Assembly: GCA_030626045.1 (NCBI GenBank)
Contig: DAOUPS010000053.1
Span: 1 to 6,294 of the forward strand
Source: a bacterium
Lineage (GTDB): Bacteria; Patescibacteriota; Minisyncoccia; Moranbacterales; DUUL01
Length of the DNA: 6,294 bases
Direction: 5' to 3'
The position numbers and the translations under genes are program-made. Below the pieces are notes generated by a model. The model was not told the DNA's origin. It saw only the letters and a program-made list of their open reading frames with translations, and ran no database searches. Below are positions 1-5,549 of the stretch, piece by piece. How positions within the stretch are numbered: the first letter of the stretch is position 1; every line of letters starts with the position of its first letter.

Positions 1-138
1 ATTCGAGGAAAAGGAGTTCGTCGAATGGGACGAATAGGAATCGGCGACCATTTAGCTGAGATCCAAATTACTACTCCGGAGCATCTCTCACATGAGCAAA
101 AAGAAGCAATTAAACTTCTCAACCGTCTTGGCCTTTAG
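1..138 (+). CDS. dnaJ: DnaJ chaperone, C-terminal end (partial)
   Basis: The first 45 codons, in frame 1 from base 1, encode the tail of DnaJ (Hsp40), the cytoplasmic co-chaperone that stimulates DnaK ATP hydrolysis and delivers unfolded substrates. Visible are an IRGKGV segment, then a G-x-GDH-x-x-x-I turn and strand (GIGDHLAEIQI), then TPEHLSHEQKEAIKLL. This is the usual order at the end of the second C-terminal beta-barrel domain, followed by the short helix in which DnaJ proteins carry an L-x-x-EQK pattern. The frame ends at TAG 136-138. The J domain, zinc-finger region and start lie left of the window. The next gene begins 5 nt downstream, so the two are probably co-transcribed. The identification rests on a short but distinctive stretch. 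Confidence 0.88.
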   Translation: MRGKGVRRMGRIGIGDHLAEIQITTPEHLSHEQKEAIKLLNRLGL

Positions 139-143
139 TTTCA

Positions 144-1115
144 ATGAAAAAAAATCAAAAAAAAATTATCAAGCTAATTTTAGCTGTTGCACTTATTGGA
201 ATTGTGGCCGCAAGCTTGGTTTTCGTTATAGCCAGAAAGAGCCAAGAAGTTCAGACGTCACTGGTTCGAAAATATTGGGGAGGAAGCACGCAATGTGTTG
301 CTTATATACAGCGCTATTACAAAGATGTTTACAACATTGAAATAAATAATGTTGGTAGGGCGCAGGACCTTTATTTAAAGGCGCCGGAATACGGACTTTA
401 CGCACATAGAAATGGGGGAATAATTGCTCCTCAGCCGGGTCATATTTTAGTTTTTGAACATCGGAATAGGATTGGACATGTTGCGATCATAACGGGTCGC
501 CTAAAAAACGGAGTTCTTATCGCTGAACAAAATTGGGGTACGGCGAGAATTACTACGAATGGAAATAGGTCCTTGCCCATGGATATGCGCAATGGACAGT
601 ATTTCATACATGACAGAGATGGTTACAAGGTTCTTGGATGGACCGGGCTCACGCTCGAGAATCCTACGAGAAATTTTGATTTTACGAGTAAAAATTCGGA
701 AGGATGGACTGCAGAAAATAATACATCAATTGTGATGTCCGGTAATGATTCTTCATTGGCTGTAGAAATAACAGGCAATAATCCTTCCATAATAAGCCCG
801 GTTTTTATTGAACCTATAAATGTTCAAAATTATCCATGGCTTGTTTTCAAGGCACGATCATACGATTTTACATTGGAAGGAACGGAGCAGGGCGCAATTC
901 ATTTACGCGATGAGAATGATCAATGGGGGACAGTGATCCCTTTTAAAGCGCAAAAGGCGGAAACTGCGGTAATTTACTCGATAGATCTGTCAGATCTTCG
1001 AAAAAACTTTAGTATAACCCAAATTAGAATTGAATTACCGGGATATAATAGAGAGAGCGGAAACATGTGGGAGTTTGATTGGCTGGAAATTTCAAAGGTG
1101 AAAATAGAGGACTAG
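144..1115 (+). CDS. Membrane-anchored CHAP-domain amidase/peptidase with C-terminal beta-rich domain
   Basis: A 323-residue protein with a lysine-rich start and one hydrophobic segment (about residues 8-30), which suits an uncleaved signal anchor with the rest outside the membrane. Residues 42-169 look like a CHAP (NlpC/P60-like) cysteine amidase. The nucleophile would be Cys51 in GGSTQCVAY, the base His112 in IGHVAIITG after the PQPGHILVF strand, and Glu128/Asn130 lie in IAEQNWG. The PQPG, GHVAI, AEQN and VLGW series is closest to the glutathionylspermidine-amidase-like branch of CHAP domains, but an exported protein suggests peptidoglycan stem-peptide or cross-bridge cleavage. Residues 177-320 start with NFDFTSKNSEGW and look like an all-beta, possibly carbohydrate-binding module (inference). 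ATG 144 is chosen because the signal anchor follows at once; no Shine-Dalgarno is visible. The start follows dnaJ by 5 nt. The exact substrate is unknown. Confidence 0.8.
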   Translation: MKKNQKKIIKLILAVALIGIVAASLVFVIARKSQEVQTSLVRKYWGGSTQCVAYIQRYYKDVYNIEINNVGRAQDLYLKAPEYGLYAHRNGGIIAPQPGHILVFEHRNRIGHVAIITGRLKNGVLIAEQNWGTARITTNGNRSLPMDMRNGQYFIHDRDGYKVLGWTGLTLENPTRNFDFTSKNSEGWTAENNTSIVMSGNDSSLAVEITGNNPSIISPVFIEPINVQNYPWLVFKARSYDFTLEGTEQGAIHLRDENDQWGTVIPFKAQKAETAVIYSIDLSDLRKNFSITQIRIELPGYNRESGNMWEFDWLEISKVKIED

Positions 1116-1312
1116 TCTGTATTAAAAGTTTGTTTGAAGGCTCTCTTCCGTTGTGATCCTGAGTACTCGGGATAGCCAAAATATGCTTGTCCGCCTTTGG
1201 AAGAGAAATTGCAGCAGGATATGGGATTGTCAAACAGGCTCTGAGGGATTGCTTCCGAGATAGCTTACATTAAACAATAGAAGTTTCTTTATGAAAGAAT
1301 TTCCGTTAGCCG
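1116..1312 (+). other. Non-coding gap with nested inverted repeats (core 1127-1240); possible structured RNA or element remnant
   Basis: No convincing gene is present, but the sequence is more GC-rich than other gaps and contains three nested complementary pairs. P1 is 1127-1137 with 1230-1240 (11 pairs, two of them G-U). P2 is 1142-1150 with 1198-1206 (8 Watson-Crick pairs plus one G-U). P3 is 1156-1162 with 1167-1173 around a GTAC loop, part of an 18-base near-palindrome. All four imperfect pairs are G-U on the plus strand and would be A-C mismatches on the minus strand, which weakly favours a plus-strand RNA. The asymmetric internal loops (23-24 nt on the 3' side) do not match 6S RNA, M-box, SRP RNA or tmRNA as I know them. 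A decayed MITE-like element with inverted ends is the main alternative. Confidence 0.35.
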
Positions 1313-1341
1313 TTTACAGATAAAGAATTGACGATTATAAT
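1313..1341 (+). promoter_or_regulatory. Sigma70-type promoter of the CNNM/CorB gene
   Basis: TTTACA at 1313-1318 and a perfect TATAAT at 1336-1341 are separated by exactly 17 bp. Transcription would start near 1348, leaving a leader of about 58 nt before ATG 1406. A TTGACG at 1328-1333 overlaps the spacer but has no good -10 partner. The CNNM/CorB gene is therefore probably its own transcription unit, separate from dnaJ and the CHAP gene. Confidence 0.7.
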
Positions 1342-1393
1342 CTTACCAAATAGTAGTTAAATAAGAGTTATTAATAAATACAATATTTTGATT

Positions 1394-1397
1394 AAGG
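1394..1397 (+). promoter_or_regulatory. Short Shine-Dalgarno (AAGG) of the CNNM/CorB gene
   Basis: AAGG lies 8 nt before ATG 1406, the correct distance for ribosome binding. It is worth noting because it is the only recognisable Shine-Dalgarno among the starts in this window, and it supports the chosen start. Confidence 0.45.
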
Positions 1398-1405
1398 CAT
1401 AGACT

Positions 1406-2419
1406 ATGGATTATATTACTGTTACTTTATTGATTGGTTTTTCCGGACTTTTTTCCGGTCTGACTTTGGGTTTGTTAGGGCTGAATAAAACGGAATTGGA
1501 ACGGAAAATTAAACTTGGAGACAAGAATGCGCAACTTGTTTATTCTGTACGGAAGCGGGGCAATTTATTGCTTTGTACTCTTTTGTTGGGCAACGTAGCC
1601 GTAAACTCTGCATTGAGTATCTTTTTGGGATCGATCGCAAGCGGTATTATCGCCGGACTTACCGCGACAGGGTTGATCGTTATTTTCGGTGAAATAATTC
1701 CACAAGCGGTTTGCAACAGATACGCTCTTCAAATTGGAGCTAAAACCGTTTGGCTGGTTAAAGTTTTCATATTTATACTGTATCCGATCTGCTGGCCGCT
1801 TAGCTGGGTACTGAACAAAATATTGGGAAGAGAGTTGCCCACCATTTGGTCGCGCGCGGAGTTAAAAGAGATCATAAGGCTACACGAAGATTCTCCTGAA
1901 TCAAAAGTGGATCGTGACGAGGAGCAAATTTTATTGGGAGCTCTTTCATATTCGGATAAAGTGGTAGCTGACATTCTTACCCCGCGCACAGTTGTTTCGG
2001 CCCTTGAAATTGACACTGTGTTGAACACAAAAGTCATTAAAGCGATAAGAAGAGACGGCTTCACAAGAATTCCGGTATACAAAGATCAAATCGATAATAT
2101 TTTAGGAATTCTATATGTAAAAGATCTAATGGGAACAAATGTCGGAGCAAAAGTTAAAGACGTATATAGGAAAAACGATTTGCTTATTATCTCAAGAAAC
2201 AAAAAGTTAGATGATCTTTTGAATGAATTTAAAGAAAAGAGGACTCATTTGGCATTTGTGCAGGATGAACATGATGGATTGGAAGGCATTGTTACTCTTG
2301 AAGATGTTGTTGAAGAGATAATCGGGTCTGAGATCGTTGATGAGACTGATACGGTGGTTGATATGCGCAAAAAATCGCAAGAAAAAGGTCTGGGAAAAAT
2401 GCAAATATCAAATTCCTAA
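1406..2419 (+). CDS. CNNM/CorB-family membrane protein (DUF21 transmembrane domain plus CBS pair)
   Basis: A 337-residue integral membrane protein of the CNNM/CorB (HlyC/CorC-type) family, linked to magnesium or other divalent-cation transport or homeostasis. Residues 4-140 form the DUF21/CNNM domain with about four hydrophobic segments. It carries the family signatures SGLFSGLTLGLLGL (13-26), GNVAVNSALS (62-71) and GEIIPQAVCNRYAL (95-108). An acidic juxtamembrane helix region (about 150-178, including ELKEIIRLHE) leads into a cytoplasmic Bateman module. CBS1 contains FTRIPVY (Thr220-Pro223) and CBS2 contains GIVTLEDVVEEIIG (294-307); such modules bind ATP or related nucleotides. The protein ends about 25 residues after CBS2, so the C-terminal CorC/HlyC domain common in bacterial homologues is absent. 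Start ATG 1406 is supported by AAGG 8 nt upstream and by a strong promoter. Transport direction and ion cannot be read from sequence. Confidence 0.9.
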   Translation: MDYITVTLLIGFSGLFSGLTLGLLGLNKTELERKIKLGDKNAQLVYSVRKRGNLLLCTLLLGNVAVNSALSIFLGSIASGIIAGLTATGLIVIFGEIIPQAVCNRYALQIGAKTVWLVKVFIFILYPICWPLSWVLNKILGRELPTIWSRAELKEIIRLHEDSPESKVDRDEEQILLGALSYSDKVVADILTPRTVVSALEIDTVLNTKVIKAIRRDGFTRIPVYKDQIDNILGILYVKDLMGTNVGAKVKDVYRKNDLLIISRNKKLDDLLNEFKEKRTHLAFVQDEHDGLEGIVTLEDVVEEIIGSEIVDETDTVVDMRKKSQEKGLGKMQISNS

Positions 2420-2463
2420 ATCATGGAATTGTCGATGAACCACGTTTGTGAATATTCCTGTTA

Positions 2464-2469
2464 TATAAT
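2464..2469 (+). promoter_or_regulatory. Possible -10 element just before murA
   Basis: A perfect TATAAT lies 14 nt before ATG 2484. A start site about 7 nt downstream (near 2476) would give an 8-nt leader, effectively a leaderless message, which would fit the absence of a Shine-Dalgarno. I find no good -35 at 16-18 bp spacing, so chance occurrence in AT-rich DNA is quite possible. It also overlaps the alternative TTG start at 2469. Confidence 0.3.
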
Positions 2470-2483
2470 TGACTAATAGCCAT

Positions 2484-3788
2484 ATGGAACATTTTGAAAT
2501 TATCGGGGGGAAAAAATTAAATGGAGAAATCGAAGTAAATGGCGCGAAAAATTCGGCTGTTGCAGTGCTGGCTGGCTCAATAATAAATAAGGGCAAGACA
2601 ACTCTTAAAAATATGCCTCGAATAGAAGAAGTTAATCGTTGGATCGAGATTTTGGAAAGTATGGGCGCAAAAATTGATCGGCACGAAAAAACCTTAGTTA
2701 TTATTCCCCCAAAGAAAATTCGCATCAATAGCCTTAATGAGAAAGCTGCCAAAAGAACACGCAGTGTGGTTTTACTGCTGGGAGCGCTGGCTGGGAAATT
2801 AAAGAATTACTCAATTCCGCAGGCGGGCGGATGCGAATTGGGCAGCAGGACCGTAAGGCCGCACTTGTTTGTTTTAGAAAAATTCGGAGTAAAAATAAAA
2901 ACGAAAGAGGGCAGTTACGAAGTGAATACCAGAAAGTTTCGATCTGCAAAAAAAGTAGTTCTCTATGAATCAGGAGATACAGTAACTGAAACAGCTTTAA
3001 TGGCAGCTGCTCAAATACCCAAAGAAACAATTATCAAGATGGCATCAGCCAACTATATGGTTCAGGACCTTTGCTTTTTTCTTCAGAAGCTGGGCGTTGA
3101 GATCATGGGAATTGGAAGCACAACACTGAAAATCAAAGGGAAAAAAGATATCAAGAAAGACATAACATATGAGATCAGCGAAGACCCTATTGAAGCCATG
3201 TTCTTCATTTCATTGGCAATTACTACCAAGAGCGCTTTGTTAATTAAAAAATGCCCAATTGAATTTTTAGAACTTGAACTTCTTAAGCTGGAAAAAATGG
3301 GACAGCAATTTAGCATCACCAAAGAGTATCTTTCGCTTAATGGAAGGACGATACTTGTTGATATCAAAATACGCCCTTCTGAATTAAATGCGCTGGAAGA
3401 CAAAATTCACGGCCTTCCATTTCCCGGGCTCAACATGGATAACTTGCCATTTTTTGTGCCAATCGCGATGGTTGCTAAAGGAAAAACTTTAATTCATGAT
3501 TGGGTCTATGAAAACAGAGCGATCTATTTCACCGAACTGAATCGTCTGGGTGCAAAGATAACGCTTCTTGATCCGCATCGTGTTTATATTGAGGGACCGA
3601 CGAAAATAAAAAGCGCTGAGATGATGTCGCCGCCGGCGCTTCGTCCGGCCGCAATTATTTTGGTTGTAATGCTTGCGGCCAAAGGAAAATCGGTTTTAAG
3701 AAATGTGTATTCCGTTAACCGCGGCTATGAAAAACTGGAAGAGCGATTGCGGAAACTGGGAGCTGATATCAAGACAGTTTCTGATTAG
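2484..3788 (+). CDS. murA: UDP-N-acetylglucosamine 1-carboxyvinyltransferase MurA
   Basis: MurA transfers enolpyruvate from PEP to UDP-GlcNAc, the first committed step of cytoplasmic peptidoglycan precursor synthesis. The 434-residue protein (E. coli 419) has the EPT fold. Lys22-Asn23 sit in EVNGAKNSAV at the E. coli positions. Arg93 corresponds to the PEP/phosphate-binding Arg91. Cys117 in AGGCELGSR matches Cys115, so the protein is predicted to be fosfomycin-sensitive on this residue. Asp319 in NMDNLPFF aligns with Asp305, and Arg387 in PALRPA with Arg397. The ending WVYENR and NRGYEKLEERLRKLGA are typical. The loop before Arg387 and the 313-323 region differ clearly from proteobacterial MurA, so this is a divergent member. 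ATG 2484 puts Lys22 at the canonical position; a TTG at 2469 would add five residues. It lies 64 nt downstream of the CNNM/CorB gene, with no clear terminator between them. Confidence 0.93.
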   Translation: MEHFEIIGGKKLNGEIEVNGAKNSAVAVLAGSIINKGKTTLKNMPRIEEVNRWIEILESMGAKIDRHEKTLVIIPPKKIRINSLNEKAAKRTRSVVLLLGALAGKLKNYSIPQAGGCELGSRTVRPHLFVLEKFGVKIKTKEGSYEVNTRKFRSAKKVVLYESGDTVTETALMAAAQIPKETIIKMASANYMVQDLCFFLQKLGVEIMGIGSTTLKIKGKKDIKKDITYEISEDPIEAMFFISLAITTKSALLIKKCPIEFLELELLKLEKMGQQFSITKEYLSLNGRTILVDIKIRPSELNALEDKIHGLPFPGLNMDNLPFFVPIAMVAKGKTLIHDWVYENRAIYFTELNRLGAKITLLDPHRVYIEGPTKIKSAEMMSPPALRPAAIILVVMLAAKGKSVLRNVYSVNRGYEKLEERLRKLGADIKTVSD

Positions 3789-3903
3789 ACGAAAAATCGG
3801 GAAACAAAAACCATGACGAAATTATACCACTGCTCAACTGCATAAAGTAGCACGGTGAATGCAAAGAAGTAAATTAAGTTGTTAAGTTATATATCATTTT
3901 ATT
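3789..3903. other. Short AT-rich gap between murA and the MazG-like gene
   Basis: There is no gene here. An imperfect hairpin without a T-run spans about 3828-3857 (TGCT with AGCA, inner ACT with AGT). The heptamer TTAAGTT is repeated at 3874-3880 and 3882-3888, directly before TATATA/TATATC (3888-3895). The latter could act as a -10 giving an almost leaderless mRNA for the gene at 3904, but no -35 is convincing. Confidence 0.3.
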
Positions 3904-4227
3904 ATGGAAAAATATTACAACGCTACCGCAAAGTTTCATAAAAAGTTTAAAATGAAAGGAACCAATAATGAAGATATGACCTTTCGGCTGAATTTACTGA
4001 TTGAAGAACTGGGAGAGTTGGCTCAAGCCATTACTAAAGGAAAGCCGCGTGAAAATGTAATAGAGGAGAACATAGATCTGTTAAATCTCGTGTTAGGTAA
4101 TTTTGTAAGCTTAGGTATTTCACCAAAAGAAATTGATGAAGCATTTTGGAAAAAGCACAAGGAGATAATGAGTCGTAAAAAGAAATTTATTGATGGAAAA
4201 AATTTCAGAGTCTCCGGATTTAAATAA
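3904..4227 (+). CDS. MazG-like nucleoside triphosphate pyrophosphohydrolase
   Basis: A 107-residue all-alpha protein of the MazG/dUTPase-like superfamily, which hydrolyses (d)NTPs to the monophosphate and pyrophosphate, usually to clean the nucleotide pool. The metal-binding signature is present: EExxE at Glu34, Glu35 and Glu38 (IEELGELAQAI) and ExxD at Glu55/Asp58 (EENIDLLNLVLG). The C-terminal section KKHKEIMSRKKKF is typical of small MazG-like proteins. The length is that of a single-domain enzyme acting as a dimer or tetramer, not the tandem E. coli MazG. ATG 3904 is the first in frame and no Shine-Dalgarno is seen. There is no toxin-antitoxin partner next to it. HisE-type phosphoribosyl-ATP pyrophosphohydrolase shares the fold, but there are no his genes nearby. 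The exact nucleotide substrate cannot be assigned. Confidence 0.82.
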   Translation: MEKYYNATAKFHKKFKMKGTNNEDMTFRLNLLIEELGELAQAITKGKPRENVIEENIDLLNLVLGNFVSLGISPKEIDEAFWKKHKEIMSRKKKFIDGKNFRVSGFK

Positions 4228-4285
4228 ATAAAAATGCGGCAAAGAACTTTTTGGTTTAATTGGAATTATGATTTTGTATTACATG

Positions 4286-4310
4286 CGGCATGCTCATCTT
4301 GCCGTTTTTT
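4286..4310 (+). terminator. Probable intrinsic terminator after the MazG-like gene
   Basis: CGGCA (4286-4290) pairs with TGCCG (4300-4304) across a 9-nt loop and is followed by six T residues (4305-4310), about 60 nt after the stop codon. The stem is short, so termination may be partial. An upstream copy of ATGCGGCA (4234-4241) could compete for the same 3' arm with a 6-bp pairing. Confidence 0.5.
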
Positions 4311-4449
4311 GCTGGTTTAACTAAGATCGAGCTTTATCTTAATATTTTATTCTTGCGACTAATACAATAAATAACTTATTGGCAAGTATTATATTGTAGA
4401 AGATGTATTTCTGTTCTATACTTGACTAGATATAGGTGAATATGTCATC

Positions 4450-4477
4450 TTGATATATTATGATATCGTCTTATAAA
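4450..4477 (+). promoter_or_regulatory. Sigma70-type promoter of mreB
   Basis: TTGATA at 4450-4455 and TATAAA at 4472-4477 are spaced by 16 bp. Each differs from consensus at one position. Transcription would start near 4484, giving a leader of about 40 nt before ATG 4525. A TTGACT at 4422-4427 lies further upstream but lacks a good -10 partner. The position after a terminator and before mreB makes this the likely start of the mreB unit. Confidence 0.6.
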
Positions 4478-4486
4478 ATACACGGA

Positions 4487-4507
4487 AACATTGTAATTTT
4501 CAATGTT
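4487..4507 (+). repeat. Perfect inverted repeat in the mreB leader
   Basis: AACATTG (4487-4493) and CAATGTT (4501-4507) are perfectly complementary around a 7-nt AT-rich loop. The hairpin would sit within the first few bases of the predicted mRNA and 17 nt before ATG 4525. It could stabilise the 5' end, influence initiation, or be a protein-binding operator. It has no T-run and is not a terminator. Confidence 0.5.
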
Positions 4508-4524
4508 GATAATTGTACACTGTT

Positions 4525-5529
4525 ATGCTTTTAAGAAAAATCGGAATTGATCTGGGAACGGCCAATACGCTTGTTTTTGTGCCAAAGAAAGGCATTGTTG
4601 TAAACGAACCATCGGTTGTCGCGGTTACCATGGATGACAATAGAGTGCTGGCCGTTGGGAACGAAGCAAAAGAGATGATTGGCAGGACACCTGATCTAAT
4701 AACCGCGTATCGTCCGCTTAAAGACGGGGTTATTGCCGATTATCGTGTTACAGAAGCCATGCTTCGCTATTTCATAAACAAGGTAAGCCCAAGAATCAAG
4801 TTTACAAATCCGGATGTACTGGTTTCCATTCCTGCCGGAGTTACCTCGACAGAACGCCGTGCAGTTGTTGAAGCGACAATAAAAGCCGGAGCAAAAAATT
4901 CCTACATTATAAAAGAGCCGGTGCTGGCTGCGATTGGGGCCGGCATACCGATTAACAGTGCTTCGGGGAATATGATCATTGATATTGGAGGCGGAACGTC
5001 AGAAGTTGCGATTATCTCACTTGGCGGCATTGTATCTGCCCATAGTGCCAGAGTTGGCGGCAATAAGATCGATGCAGCAATTGCGCAATACATTAAAAGG
5101 CGCCACGGTCTTGCGATTGGAGAACGAACAGCCGAGGAAGTAAAAATAGAGATCGGAAGCGCACTGCCGCAAGTAAAAGAAGAATATGTTGAAGTGCGGG
5201 GGCGGGATTTAATGGGTGGACTGCCGAAAACGATCAGAATCTCAACCAATGAAGTTACGGAAGCGATTCAAGATGAACTTCACGAAATTATCAACGCAGC
5301 AAAAAAAGTTCTCCAAGAAACGCCTCCGGAACTGGCTGCCGATGTTATGGATAAAGGAATGATACTTTCGGGAGGCGGCGCGCTTCTGCGCAATCTTGAT
5401 AAATTGATCACCAAGGTCACGGGAGTACCTTGCTATCCTGCTGATGATCCGCTTTTATGTGTAGCCAAGGGAACAGGCATCGCGCTCGAAAATCTGGATA
5501 TTTACAAACGGACGATTCTTTTGAAATAG
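4525..5529 (+). CDS. mreB: Rod-shape-determining actin-like protein MreB
   Basis: MreB is the bacterial actin homologue that polymerises under the membrane and directs lateral wall synthesis. The 334-residue length is normal. Phosphate-1 loop IGIDLGTANT is at residues 6-15, the catalytic region has Glu131 in KEPVLAAIGAGI, phosphate-2 loop DIGGGTSEVA starts at Asp153, and the adenosine loop LSGGGALL is near residue 283. The sequence is a conventional, well-conserved MreB, more so than the neighbouring MurA. ATG 4525 is preferred because it gives the usual short tail before IGIDLGT; an in-frame TTG at 4513 would add four residues. No Shine-Dalgarno is seen. It has its own promoter and leader hairpin. 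The usual partners mreC, mreD, pbp2 and rodA do not follow; instead a nucleotidyltransferase gene starts 20 nt after the TAG stop. Confidence 0.96.
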   Translation: MLLRKIGIDLGTANTLVFVPKKGIVVNEPSVVAVTMDDNRVLAVGNEAKEMIGRTPDLITAYRPLKDGVIADYRVTEAMLRYFINKVSPRIKFTNPDVLVSIPAGVTSTERRAVVEATIKAGAKNSYIIKEPVLAAIGAGIPINSASGNMIIDIGGGTSEVAIISLGGIVSAHSARVGGNKIDAAIAQYIKRRHGLAIGERTAEEVKIEIGSALPQVKEEYVEVRGRDLMGGLPKTIRISTNEVTEAIQDELHEIINAAKKVLQETPPELAADVMDKGMILSGGGALLRNLDKLITKVTGVPCYPADDPLLCVAKGTGIALENLDIYKRTILLK

Positions 5530-5549
5530 AAAACTTTTTACAAAAAGAC

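Noticed and set aside
92..340. 82-codon plus-strand frame overlapping the dnaJ end and the CHAP gene
   Set aside because: It lies in a different frame from two well-supported genes, shows no motif, and its peptide is a frame-shifted image of the CHAP coding region.
1024..1233. 69-codon minus-strand frame across the CHAP stop
   Set aside because: It overlaps the conserved end of the CHAP gene and the inverted repeats, has no recognisable motif, and no promoter or ribosome site was found.
1160..1270. Peptide-like plus-strand frame in the 1116-1312 gap (IAKICLSAFGREIAAGYGIV...)
   Set aside because: It reads rather like protein but follows a TGA directly, has no ATG, and is only about 36 codons before TAA. 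It could be a relic, but the inverted-repeat structure explains the composition equally well.
1116..1405. Magnesium riboswitch (M-box) or other known metal riboswitch upstream of the CNNM/CorB gene
   Set aside because: I cannot match the conserved M-box or yybP-type core segments, and the best promoter is downstream of the structured part, so the fold would not be in the leader.
1738..2082. Long minus-strand frames inside the CNNM/CorB, murA and mreB genes
   Set aside because: They are antisense images of strongly conserved coding sequence, Ser/Leu/Phe-rich, without motifs.
2411..2430. AATTCC/GGAATT hairpin at the end of the CNNM/CorB gene as a terminator
   Set aside because: The stem is AT-rich, overlaps the stop codon, and no T-run follows.
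3904..4227. Toxin-antitoxin or phage-defence role for the MazG-like protein
   Set aside because: There is no mazEF-like partner, nuclease or other defence gene beside it, and the surroundings are housekeeping genes.
5457..5549. N-terminal extension of the RibL-like protein back to 5457
   Set aside because: It would overlap mreB by over 70 bases and adds 31 residues with no family resemblance before the conserved TFGTFD strand.
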